Assembly: GCA_021818045.1 (NCBI GenBank)
Contig: JAKAFF010000093.1
Span: forward strand, 1-6,161
Direction of reading: 5' to 3'
Length of the DNA stretch: 6,161 bases
DNA from: a bacterium
Lineage (GTDB): Bacteria; Chlamydiota; Chlamydiia; Chlamydiales; SM23-39
Each line of letters begins with the position of its first letter. The first letter of the stretch is position 1. Positions 1 through 5,822 of the stretch are shown here, in pieces. A model generated the notes under the pieces. It saw nothing but the letters and a program-made list of their open reading frames with translations. It was not told the DNA's origin and did not search any database. The position numbers and the translations under genes were made by a program.

Positions 1-643
1 GAAACCCCGAAATGGCCAAAATGTGCTGCAATCCAAGTCTTCCAAATTCATAGCGTAAAGAGCGATCTTCTACATCGCCTGTGATGAGGGAGCTGAGGAA
101 AGTAGAAACGCGTGCACGATGTAATGCGCGATCAAGTTTCGCCCGCAAGCGCTCCTTGGCTTGGAAGCGCACTTCGGCAAGGCTCCATGTTTTGGGGACG
201 GGGGTCCATTTTTTTGCTTTAAAGGTAAAGCTTGTTGCGTGGTTGACGAGCTTGCCTTGTACTAAATAATCGCAATTTGCCGGGGGGCGGTTTTCTTGAC
301 TGTGATAGATACTGCAAGGGATTTGTCTCTCCTTTAAGTAGAGCCTGCCTTTATAGAGATAGCCGCGTTGAAAGGGCGTTGCATGAGGTTGTACGCAGGC
401 AATTGAAAAATAGCCATCGGTTTCTTGAGTAGGGGGTTTCCCATAAAGAGCCCAGCTATAAAGGATCGCCAAGATGACTAGGATGGAGGCTGCAAGATGG
501 CGCAGCCATAGCAGGTAGGCCATCCAAAGCATCGGCCACACGAAGTTCCAAGGGGCGTCGCATAACAGATAGCTAGTGGAACCGATGAGCAAAGAAAGGC
601 CCCACAAAAGGGCTGGTTGCTCTTTCCAAAAAAGGGCGTGCAT
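1..643 (-). CDS. comEC: ComEC/Rec2-family DNA-uptake channel, N-terminal 214 residues (partial)
   Basis: This is the N-terminal part of a polytopic inner-membrane protein that carries single-stranded DNA into the cytoplasm during transformation. Reading leftward from the ATG at 643-641, the frame stays open for 214 codons to the window edge. Two hydrophobic stretches (about residues 10-28 and 35-69, the second long enough for two helices) are followed by a soluble region rich in aromatic and basic residues (about 75-175). The best diagnostic is at the edge, residues 204-214, GLQHILAISGF, matching the family pattern G-L-x-H-[LI]-L-A-I-S-G at the start of the competence domain. The C. trachomatis homologue CT339 has been reported as needed for DNA uptake. 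The gene starts 14 bases after the ndh stop codon, so the two are probably co-transcribed. No Shine-Dalgarno sequence precedes the start, and an in-frame TAA lies three codons upstream, so the ATG is the only reasonable start. The C-terminal part is outside the window. Confidence 0.88.
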   Translation of the reverse strand, partial: MHALFWKEQPALLWGLSLLIGSTSYLLCDAPWNFVWPMLWMAYLLWLRHLAASILVILAILYSWALYGKPPTQETDGYFSIACVQPHATPFQRGYLYKGRLYLKERQIPCSIYHSQENRPPANCDYLVQGKLVNHATSFTFKAKKWTPVPKTWSLAEVRFQAKERLRAKLDRALHRARVSTFLSSLITGDVEDRSLRYEFGRLGLQHILAISGF

Positions 644-660
644 AGACTTTTTTTAGTCTA
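643..660 (-). promoter_or_regulatory. Inverted repeat joining the ndh stop and comEC start
   Basis: Positions 643-648 (TAGACT) and 655-660 (AGTCTA) are perfect 6-base complements separated by six T residues. In the leftward mRNA this is a stem with an all-A loop. One arm begins with the UAG stop codon of ndh; the other ends in the A of the comEC AUG. The stem is short and mostly A-U, so it would be only marginally stable. It is not followed by a U tract and is unlikely to be a terminator. A role in coupling comEC translation to ndh is a guess from position alone. Confidence 0.35.
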
Positions 661-1929
661 ATGATGCACGTGAGGCATTTCTTCGTCGATGGGACGGTTA
701 ATCAGCCGCGCTCCTCTATGGCCAGAAAAATAAGAGAAGAGCCATTGGGTGAGAACGACCGCTCGATTGCGAAAGCCGATGAGGTAGAGGATGTGGATAA
801 AACACCAGGTCAGCCATGCAATCAGTCCGCTGAATTGAAGTTTGCCAAACATGCCAACGGCCTTGGTTTTGCCGATGGTGGCCATGGAGCCTTTGTCCAA
901 ATACACGAAGGGGGGGTGCTCTTTTGGTGGCAATTGACGCCGGATCATTTGCGCAGCAAAGCGTCCTTGCTGTACAGCCACAGGGGCAAGGCCGGGGAGC
1001 GGCTTGCCATTTTTATCCATTGCACAGGCTGCATCCCCCAGGACGAAAATTTCTGGATGCTCCGGAATGGTCAAATCGGCGCCGACCATGACGCGCCCCT
1101 GTCGATCGAGGGGGACATTGAGGGTGCTCAAAACGGGCGATGCTTGGTTGCCCGCTGCCCAAACGATGTTTTCTGCAGGGATCAACTGCCCCTCTATCTG
1201 CACGCCGTTTGCATCGACGTGAGTGACCCTTTTCCCAGTGATGACCTGTACGCCGAAGTGCTCTAGATATTTTTTTGCCTTCGAAGAGAGAGATTCGGGG
1301 TAAGCTGCCAGAATGTGCGGCGCCCCTTCGATGAGATAAATTTTGGTTTTTGTCGTATCTATGCGGCGAAAATTTTTGAGCATCGTGTGGTAGGCAATTT
1401 CAGCAATCGCGCCCGCCATTTCCACACCCGTCGGTCCTCCTCCTATGATGACGAAGTTGAGGTATTTTTTTGCTTCAGAAATAATGTCGCAGCGCTCCGC
1501 CTTTTCAAACGAGAGCAAAATGCGCTCGCGGATTTTCAAGGCATCCGCAAGAGTTTTGAGTCCAGGTGCAAAGGGCTCCCATGCATCATTGCCAAAATAA
1601 GAGTGGCGCGCACCCAAAGAGATGATCAAGTAGTCATAGCCGATTTTATCGTGGTTTTTCAGCAATACTTCGTTTTTTTCTTTATCGATCCCGATGACCT
1701 CTCCCATGAGTACGGTGATATTTTCGTAAGCGCTTAAGATTTCGCGAATGGGCACTGCGATATCTCCGGGAGATAGAGCCGCGCTTGCAACTTGGTATAG
1801 AAGGGGCTGAAATAGGTGGTGATTGGTTTTGTCGATGAGCCAAACATCGAATTTTGAATTGCCAAGCGCTTTTGCCGCATTGATGCCAGCAAACCCACCG
1901 CCCAGAATGACCACTTTACCGTTAGACAT
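658..1929 (-). CDS. ndh: Type II NADH:quinone oxidoreductase (NDH-2)
   Basis: This is a complete 423-residue single-subunit FAD enzyme that oxidises NADH and reduces membrane quinone without pumping ions, so it feeds electrons into respiration from the cytoplasmic face. Two Rossmann motifs are visible: GGGFAG at residues 10-15 for FAD and GGGPTG at 163-168 for NADH. IVWAAG (255-260) and VLGDAA (296-301) are the conserved FAD-domain segments; Asp299 would bind FAD. LAPVAVQQG (314-322) corresponds to the quinone-site AQxxxQQ region, with the first Gln replaced by Pro. The C-terminal hydrophobic segment around 366-387, followed by RNRAVV and RGARLI, is the usual membrane-anchoring tail. The length is normal for the family. 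The ATG precedes the first beta strand directly; only a weak GGTAGG lies just upstream. It is the first gene of a leftward pair with comEC. Related flavin reductases exist, but the tail and quinone motif favour NDH-2. Confidence 0.93.
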   Translation of the reverse strand: MSNGKVVILGGGFAGINAAKALGNSKFDVWLIDKTNHHLFQPLLYQVASAALSPGDIAVPIREILSAYENITVLMGEVIGIDKEKNEVLLKNHDKIGYDYLIISLGARHSYFGNDAWEPFAPGLKTLADALKIRERILLSFEKAERCDIISEAKKYLNFVIIGGGPTGVEMAGAIAEIAYHTMLKNFRRIDTTKTKIYLIEGAPHILAAYPESLSSKAKKYLEHFGVQVITGKRVTHVDANGVQIEGQLIPAENIVWAAGNQASPVLSTLNVPLDRQGRVMVGADLTIPEHPEIFVLGDAACAMDKNGKPLPGLAPVAVQQGRFAAQMIRRQLPPKEHPPFVYLDKGSMATIGKTKAVGMFGKLQFSGLIAWLTWCFIHILYLIGFRNRAVVLTQWLFSYFSGHRGARLINRPIDEEMPHVHH

Positions 1930-1957
1930 GACCTACCATTAGCATGAGTTGTTTTTG

Positions 1958-1967
1958 GTATATATAC
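1958..1967. promoter_or_regulatory. 10-base palindrome in the divergent intergenic region
   Basis: GTATATATAC is a perfect palindrome in the 101-base gap between the divergent ndh and SUKH-like genes. It overlaps the candidate ndh -10 element, and a GATAAT (1975-1980) that could serve as the -10 for the rightward genes lies eight bases away, although I see no good -35 for it. Its place suits an operator, but alternating TA tracts form palindromes easily and no regulator is suggested by the sequence. Confidence 0.2.
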
Positions 1968-1987
1968 ACAAATTGATAATTTCTCAA
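1959..1987 (-). promoter_or_regulatory. Candidate sigma70-type promoter for ndh-comEC
   Basis: On the minus strand a -35 element TTGAGA (1987-1982, five of six matches to TTGACA) is followed after exactly 17 bases by a -10 element TATATA (1964-1959, four of six matches to TATAAT). Transcription would begin near 1952 and leave a leader of roughly 20 bases before the ndh ATG. The region is AT-rich, so chance matches are likely; no experimental evidence is available here. Confidence 0.4.
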
Positions 1988-2030
1988 AATTTAGGTGCGA
2001 AGTATTTAGAATCTATGAGAAAGTGTCATT

Positions 2031-2831
2031 ATGAACCCGCTTGTTCAGAGCTTTTTCGCCGGGAAAGAAGATGCAGCGTTCAAAGAGGTCGTATTTTTGA
2101 GCGATGAGACGGCTATCCAATGGGAGGAGGCGGTAAAAATTGCGCCCGACTTGCCTAGGGGGTGGTATGAACTGAGCCGCATTTCTGCAAGAGATCGCAT
2201 CGATTTCACTCGCGACTTTTGGTTAGATCGCATGCCTTATCACCCAAGCGCCCATCCCGTTTTTTTTGAGTTTTTTGAAGAGCTAGACGATGTGGGCGTA
2301 GTGCTACAGCGCCGCGATGGGGCGGTCGTGTTTTCAGCGGAACTCGTTTACAGTTTTGCCGATAATAGCACCTTTTTTCGAGGCCAACCTCCATGTCATG
2401 AAAACACTTTGGTTGAATTGAAACGGGAGATCTCAGAAAATCTACCGCGTGATTTTTTGGCTTTTGCACGAATTCACGATGGATTTGGGAAACTATCTGA
2501 GATGGGACTTTTAGAAATTGAGGAAATTTCTCATGCCAGACGCAGGGTCATGGACCTTTTGCTGCGTGCGCAAAAACGGGTGAAATCGGGAACGGTGGAT
2601 GTGGATCCAAGCTCGTTGATTCCGTTTTATGAGTCTTTAGGCCTCTCCTCATTTCAATGTTTTTATACAGATTGGTATCCCGGCAGTGAGATGGGCAACG
2701 TCTATTTATCTGGTGTGGACTACACCTTATCCAACGTAAGCGATAAAAAAGCGTGGATCGAAAATTTGGCTTTTCCCACATTTTCTGAATGGTTATCGTA
2801 TTACTTGCAGGGGATGAATTTGTGTATTTAG
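2031..2831 (+). CDS. SMI1/KNR4 (SUKH)-like protein of unknown function
   Basis: This encodes a 266-residue, probably cytoplasmic protein with no signal peptide or membrane segment. The C-terminal half resembles the SMI1/KNR4 (SUKH) fold: LPRDFLAFARIHDGFG (138-153) matches the usual L-P-x-D-[YF]-x-x-F-x-x-x-[HN]-[DN]-G motif, FYTDWYPGSEMGNVYLSG (211-228) matches the central strands, and FPTFSEWLSYYL (248-259) matches the closing F-x-x-[FW]-L helix. The first 110 residues are not recognised; they contain LPRGWYELSR (41-50) and a charged, aromatic stretch. SUKH proteins include immunity proteins against nuclease toxins and signalling adaptors, but no toxin gene lies nearby. The ATG has GAGAAAG seven bases upstream and an in-frame stop closely before it. 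It is the first gene of the block with hprK, ptsH and ptsI, and its last bases overlap hprK, so a role linked to HPr signalling is possible. Family assignment is by motif only. Confidence 0.72.
   Translation: MNPLVQSFFAGKEDAAFKEVVFLSDETAIQWEEAVKIAPDLPRGWYELSRISARDRIDFTRDFWLDRMPYHPSAHPVFFEFFEELDDVGVVLQRRDGAVVFSAELVYSFADNSTFFRGQPPCHENTLVELKREISENLPRDFLAFARIHDGFGKLSEMGLLEIEEISHARRRVMDLLLRAQKRVKSGTVDVDPSSLIPFYESLGLSSFQCFYTDWYPGSEMGNVYLSGVDYTLSNVSDKKAWIENLAFPTFSEWLSYYLQGMNLCI
2809..2813 (+). promoter_or_regulatory. Ribosome binding site that decides the hprK start
   Basis: AGGGG lies inside the 3' end of the SUKH-like gene, eight bases before a GTG at 2822-2824. No comparable site stands before the in-frame ATG at 2789. 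This supports GTG as the hprK start and implies translation by ribosomes finishing the upstream gene. Confidence 0.6.
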
Positions 2832-3778
2832 TCAAACACCTATTTGAGCAGCACGCGAAGTATTTAGGTTTGGTGCTCATTGCGGGATCGGCCGGCTTGT
2901 CTCGTCGCATCAATAAGGCCGAAGTGCAGCGGCCAGGACTTAGTTTGACCGGGTATTTAAAAGGTTTTGTCTCTGCGAGGATCCTTGTTTTTGGCAAACA
3001 GGAGATTGAGTTTTTGCGCGAGCTCGAGCCGAAGGTCCGCACGCAGAGATTAGAGGCCATTTTAACCCCATCGACGCCGGCGGTGATTGTTGCAAGAGGC
3101 CTGCAACCCCTGAAAGAGATGATTGCCCTTTGTGATAAAGCAGGTATTTCTCTTTTCCGCGCCACCTCGACTGCGACTAATTTATTAAGCCGCATCACTT
3201 TTTTACTCTTGGAAGAGTTTTGTCCGAGTGTGACATTGCACGGCACCCTAGTAGAAGTGTTTGGTGTAGGCGTGCTCATCCAGGGAGAATCTTCAGTTGG
3301 AAAAAGCGAGGCGGCGCTCGGGCTCATTGAGAGGGGGCATCGCTTAATCTCCGATGATGTGGTCAGAGTCAAGCGTCAAGAAGGGTCGTATTTAGTAGGA
3401 TCGGGACCTGAGCTCACGCGCCATTTGATGGAGATTCGTGGGATCGGCATCATCAATGTGGCTCATCTTTATGGGGCCGTGTGCGTGCGGCCTGATAAAG
3501 GGATCGACATTATGGTGAAACTAGAAGAGTGGGACGACCAACATTTTTACGATCGCGTAGGCCTGGATGAAAAATTTCTCGATGTATTGGGGGTCAGCGT
3601 CCCTTTTCATGTGCTTCCGGTTAAACCGGGGCGCGATGTGGTCCTTTTATTAGAGACCATTGCTTTGAACCATCGCCTCAAAGATATGGGGTACAATTCG
3701 GCCAAAGAGTTTAATGCAAAGTGGCTGGAGACAATTGCCAAGCGGCAAAAGAGGAAGGAGGTTAGTGCAGCCCAATGA
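2822..3778 (+). CDS. hprK: HPr kinase/phosphorylase
   Basis: HprK phosphorylates HPr on a serine with ATP or pyrophosphate, and removes that phosphate by phosphorolysis. Numbered from the GTG (318 residues), the N-terminal domain carries the conserved RPG (37-39) and GY (44-45) of the family. The kinase core follows: LHG with catalytic His140, the Walker A loop GESSVGKS (155-162), an Asp pair at 178-179, the signature LMEIRGIGIINV (202-213) and VKPGRD (267-272) near the C-terminus. Every expected catalytic element is present. I chose GTG 2822 over ATG 2789 because it has a strong ribosome binding site and gives a length, N-terminus and catalytic His position close to B. subtilis HprK as I recall it; the ATG would add 11 residues (329 in all). 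It overlaps the SUKH-like gene by 10 bases and ptsH by 4 (ATGA). A substrate gene directly downstream makes the assignment firm. Confidence 0.93.
   Translation: MYLVKHLFEQHAKYLGLVLIAGSAGLSRRINKAEVQRPGLSLTGYLKGFVSARILVFGKQEIEFLRELEPKVRTQRLEAILTPSTPAVIVARGLQPLKEMIALCDKAGISLFRATSTATNLLSRITFLLLEEFCPSVTLHGTLVEVFGVGVLIQGESSVGKSEAALGLIERGHRLISDDVVRVKRQEGSYLVGSGPELTRHLMEIRGIGIINVAHLYGAVCVRPDKGIDIMVKLEEWDDQHFYDRVGLDEKFLDVLGVSVPFHVLPVKPGRDVVLLLETIALNHRLKDMGYNSAKEFNAKWLETIAKRQKRKEVSAAQ
3755..3761 (+). promoter_or_regulatory. Shine-Dalgarno for ptsH with long spacer
   Basis: AAGGAGG is a near-perfect Shine-Dalgarno sequence within the 3' end of hprK, but it stands 13 bases before the ptsH ATG, longer than usual. 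An in-frame stop at 3763-3765 excludes an earlier ptsH start. The ATGA overlap with the hprK stop probably supports initiation by coupling as well. Confidence 0.5.
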
Positions 3779-4044
3779 AAATTGTTCGAAAAGTTAAGGT
3801 GAAAAATTCGCTCGGTCTTCATACTCGTCCGGCCGCAGCGATTGTCAAGTTGCTGCAACCGCGCAAATCGGCTGTGTCGTTCACGTACAAAAATGAGACG
3901 ATCAATGCGAGAAGCATCATGAGTATTTTGATGTTGGCTGCCAAGAAAAATGCCGTGATTGAGGTTGCGGTGGACGGGGAAGATGCAGAAGGGACAATGC
4001 AGCAGCTAATGCTGGCCTTTGATGCGGAGTTTGGAGAGAAATAG
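3775..4044 (+). CDS. ptsH: HPr, phosphocarrier protein of the PTS
   Basis: HPr is the small cytoplasmic carrier that accepts phosphate from enzyme I. The 89-residue product is of normal length. The active-site loop NSLGLHTRPA (11-20) contains His16, the residue phosphorylated by enzyme I, next to the invariant Arg18-Pro19. The second regulatory site is also present: Ser47 in ARSIMSILML (45-54), matching Ser46 of Gram-positive HPr within the K/R-S-I-M motif that HprK recognises. The C-terminus is acidic (EGTMQQLMLAFDAEF), as in the family. It lies between hprK (4-base overlap) and ptsI (the G of the TAG stop is the first base of the ptsI GTG). Having both His16 and Ser47 beside hprK indicates an HPr controlled by two competing phosphorylations. 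No dedicated sugar enzyme II is in the window, so the downstream acceptor is unknown; a PtsN-type EIIA encoded elsewhere is likely. Confidence 0.96.
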   Translation: MKIVRKVKVKNSLGLHTRPAAAIVKLLQPRKSAVSFTYKNETINARSIMSILMLAAKKNAVIEVAVDGEDAEGTMQQLMLAFDAEFGEK

Positions 4045-5822
4045 TGCCTTCGCGGGGAGAAGAGATTGTTTTGCGTGGCGTGCCGATCAGCAAAGGGATC
4101 GGGATCGGTTGTCCTGTCTTTTTTTCTACTGTCGAAGATCCAGTGCCTGAAGTGATCATCTCTACAAAAGAGATCGATCAAGAAATCGTCCGATACCGGC
4201 ACGCATTAGATCAAAGCCGCAAAGATGTGCAAGTGCTCCAAAGTCATTGTGCCAAAGAGGGTCCTCCCGAGATTTTCTCCATTTTGAACACGCATCTCGA
4301 GATGATGCACGATCCCCTTTTGACCTCCGTGATTGAAGAGCGCATTCGCGATATGCAGCGCAATATCGAATCGATCTTCCATCACATTATCGAAGAATAT
4401 AAGCAGCGTTTTAGTGCTCTGCAAGATCACTATTTTCAAGAGCGCACGCGCGACATTGTCGATGTGTCGCGTCGGATTTTAGGTCATCTGCGCCCTTTAG
4501 CAAAATCCAAAATGGGGGACATTCCCCACAATTCCATCGTGCTTGCGCATGAATTGGTCCCTTCAGAAACAGTCGAGGCGAGCGCTTCATTAGTGAGTGC
4601 ATTTGTGACGGCAACCGGAGGGATTACCTCTCATGCTGCGATTATTGCCCGTGCTAAGGGAATTCCTTATGTAGCAAACGTCGATCTCAAGCAGCTCAAA
4701 CAAATTGAAGTACACTCTTTGATCGTCGATGGTTCGCAAGGACTTGTCATTTTAAATCCTATGCGCGCCACACTGAAGAAATACCAACAGCTGCAGCGTC
4801 ATCACCAGATGAATTACAAAATGCTGAAGAGCTCTGTCCATCTCAAAGGAGAGACGATTGATGGGTATGAGGTGCGCATTTTTGCAAATCTCGAAAATCC
4901 CAAAGAGATGTCCCAACTTTTGGAGGCGGGAGCCAGTGGAATTGGGCTATTTCGCTCTGAATATCTCTATCTATCTCGCAAAAGATTTCCCAGTGAACAA
5001 GAGCAATTTCTCATCTATAAAAAGATGGTCAAAGCGCTCAAAGGGCGGCCGCTTGTCGTTCGCATTTTCGATGTGGGCGGGGACAAGAAGGTCGATCTGC
5101 CCAAGGACCATCCCGACGCGAAATATTTTGAGTTGATTGGGCATGAGCTCAATCCTGCACTCGGATGTCGTGCGATTCGGTTTTTATTGCGCTATCCGCA
5201 AATTTTAAAGACGCAATTGCGAGCCATTTTGCGTGCAAGTCAGTTTGGGGAGATTCACATCTTGATTCCGATGCTCTCTGATGTCTGTGAACTGAGGGCG
5301 GTGAAGGAGCTTGTGCAGCAAGAAGCACAGCAGCTACAGCAAAGTGGAGTCAAGGTCAATCCGCACCTTCCCATTGGCTGTATGATTGAGGTTCCCTCCT
5401 CTGCCATTATGTGTGATACGCTTGCTGAAGAGGCTGATTTTTTCTCGATCGGGACGAATGATCTTGTGCAATATATCCTTGCAGCCGACCGGGCAAACCA
5501 CCATACAGCAGAACTTTATTTTACGACCCACCCCAGTATTTTGCGGTTGATACGCATGGTCGTCAATGCAGCCAATAAGGCGCGCAAACCGGTGATTCTT
5601 TGTGGAGAGCTTGCGGCAGATCCAATGATGATCCCCCTGTTGATTGGACTGGGAGTGCGCGAATTTTCTGTGGCGGCGCGCCATATTCCTCTTGTGAAAC
5701 ACACCATTCGCAAATGGCGCATTTTAGATGCTTGTCGTCTTGCGGAAGGAGCCTTAGAGCAAGTCTCTTCTCAAGAGCTCAAGCAATATCTTTCATCTGA
5801 AGGGTTAGCACGAAATGGGTAG
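4044..5822 (+). CDS. ptsI: Enzyme I of the PTS (PEP-protein phosphotransferase)
   Basis: Enzyme I takes phosphate from phosphoenolpyruvate and gives it to HPr in the cytoplasm. The 592-residue product has the full architecture. An N-terminal HPr-binding domain with a helical insert (about 40-155) leads to the phosphohistidine domain TGGITSHAAIIAR (191-203) with active His197. The C-terminal PEP barrel has LFRSEYL (302-308, Arg304), RIFDVGGDK (340-348, Arg340), MIEVPSSA (447-454, Glu449), FFSIGTNDL (466-474, Asn472 and Asp473) and VILCGELAAD (517-526) with catalytic Cys520. It starts at a GTG that overlaps the ptsH stop by one base, with GGAGAG five bases upstream; a TTG at 4071 could give a start nearer the usual N-terminus. 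Compared with E. coli and B. subtilis from memory, there is an insertion of about ten residues near 351-366, and the LYQP segment reads LYFTTHP (491-497). It is the last gene of the operon; no clear terminator follows. Confidence 0.96.
   Translation: MPSRGEEIVLRGVPISKGIGIGCPVFFSTVEDPVPEVIISTKEIDQEIVRYRHALDQSRKDVQVLQSHCAKEGPPEIFSILNTHLEMMHDPLLTSVIEERIRDMQRNIESIFHHIIEEYKQRFSALQDHYFQERTRDIVDVSRRILGHLRPLAKSKMGDIPHNSIVLAHELVPSETVEASASLVSAFVTATGGITSHAAIIARAKGIPYVANVDLKQLKQIEVHSLIVDGSQGLVILNPMRATLKKYQQLQRHHQMNYKMLKSSVHLKGETIDGYEVRIFANLENPKEMSQLLEAGASGIGLFRSEYLYLSRKRFPSEQEQFLIYKKMVKALKGRPLVVRIFDVGGDKKVDLPKDHPDAKYFELIGHELNPALGCRAIRFLLRYPQILKTQLRAILRASQFGEIHILIPMLSDVCELRAVKELVQQEAQQLQQSGVKVNPHLPIGCMIEVPSSAIMCDTLAEEADFFSIGTNDLVQYILAADRANHHTAELYFTTHPSILRLIRMVVNAANKARKPVILCGELAADPMMIPLLIGLGVREFSVAARHIPLVKHTIRKWRILDACRLAEGALEQVSSQELKQYLSSEGLARNG

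Noticed and set aside
661..1266. 201-residue plus-strand open frame opposite ndh
   Set aside because: It lies wholly within the conserved ndh gene on the other strand, has no recognisable domain, and has no promoter or convincing ribosome binding site.
1922..1945. Seven-codon leader frame (ATG at 1945, TAA at 1922, minus strand) overlapping the ndh start
   Set aside because: The overlap is neat, but no ribosome binding site precedes it and the inferred transcript starts only a few bases upstream; it is probably chance.
2031..2831. Immunity gene of a polymorphic toxin or contact-dependent inhibition locus
   Set aside because: SUKH folds are common in such loci, but no toxin, secretion or repeat gene is nearby, and the gene is embedded in a PTS operon.
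2548..3372. 274-residue minus-strand open frame opposite the SUKH-like gene and hprK
   Set aside because: It is antisense to strongly recognisable coding sequence, including the HprK Walker A loop, shows no motif, and has low-complexity Ser/Thr/Arg composition typical of a shadow frame.
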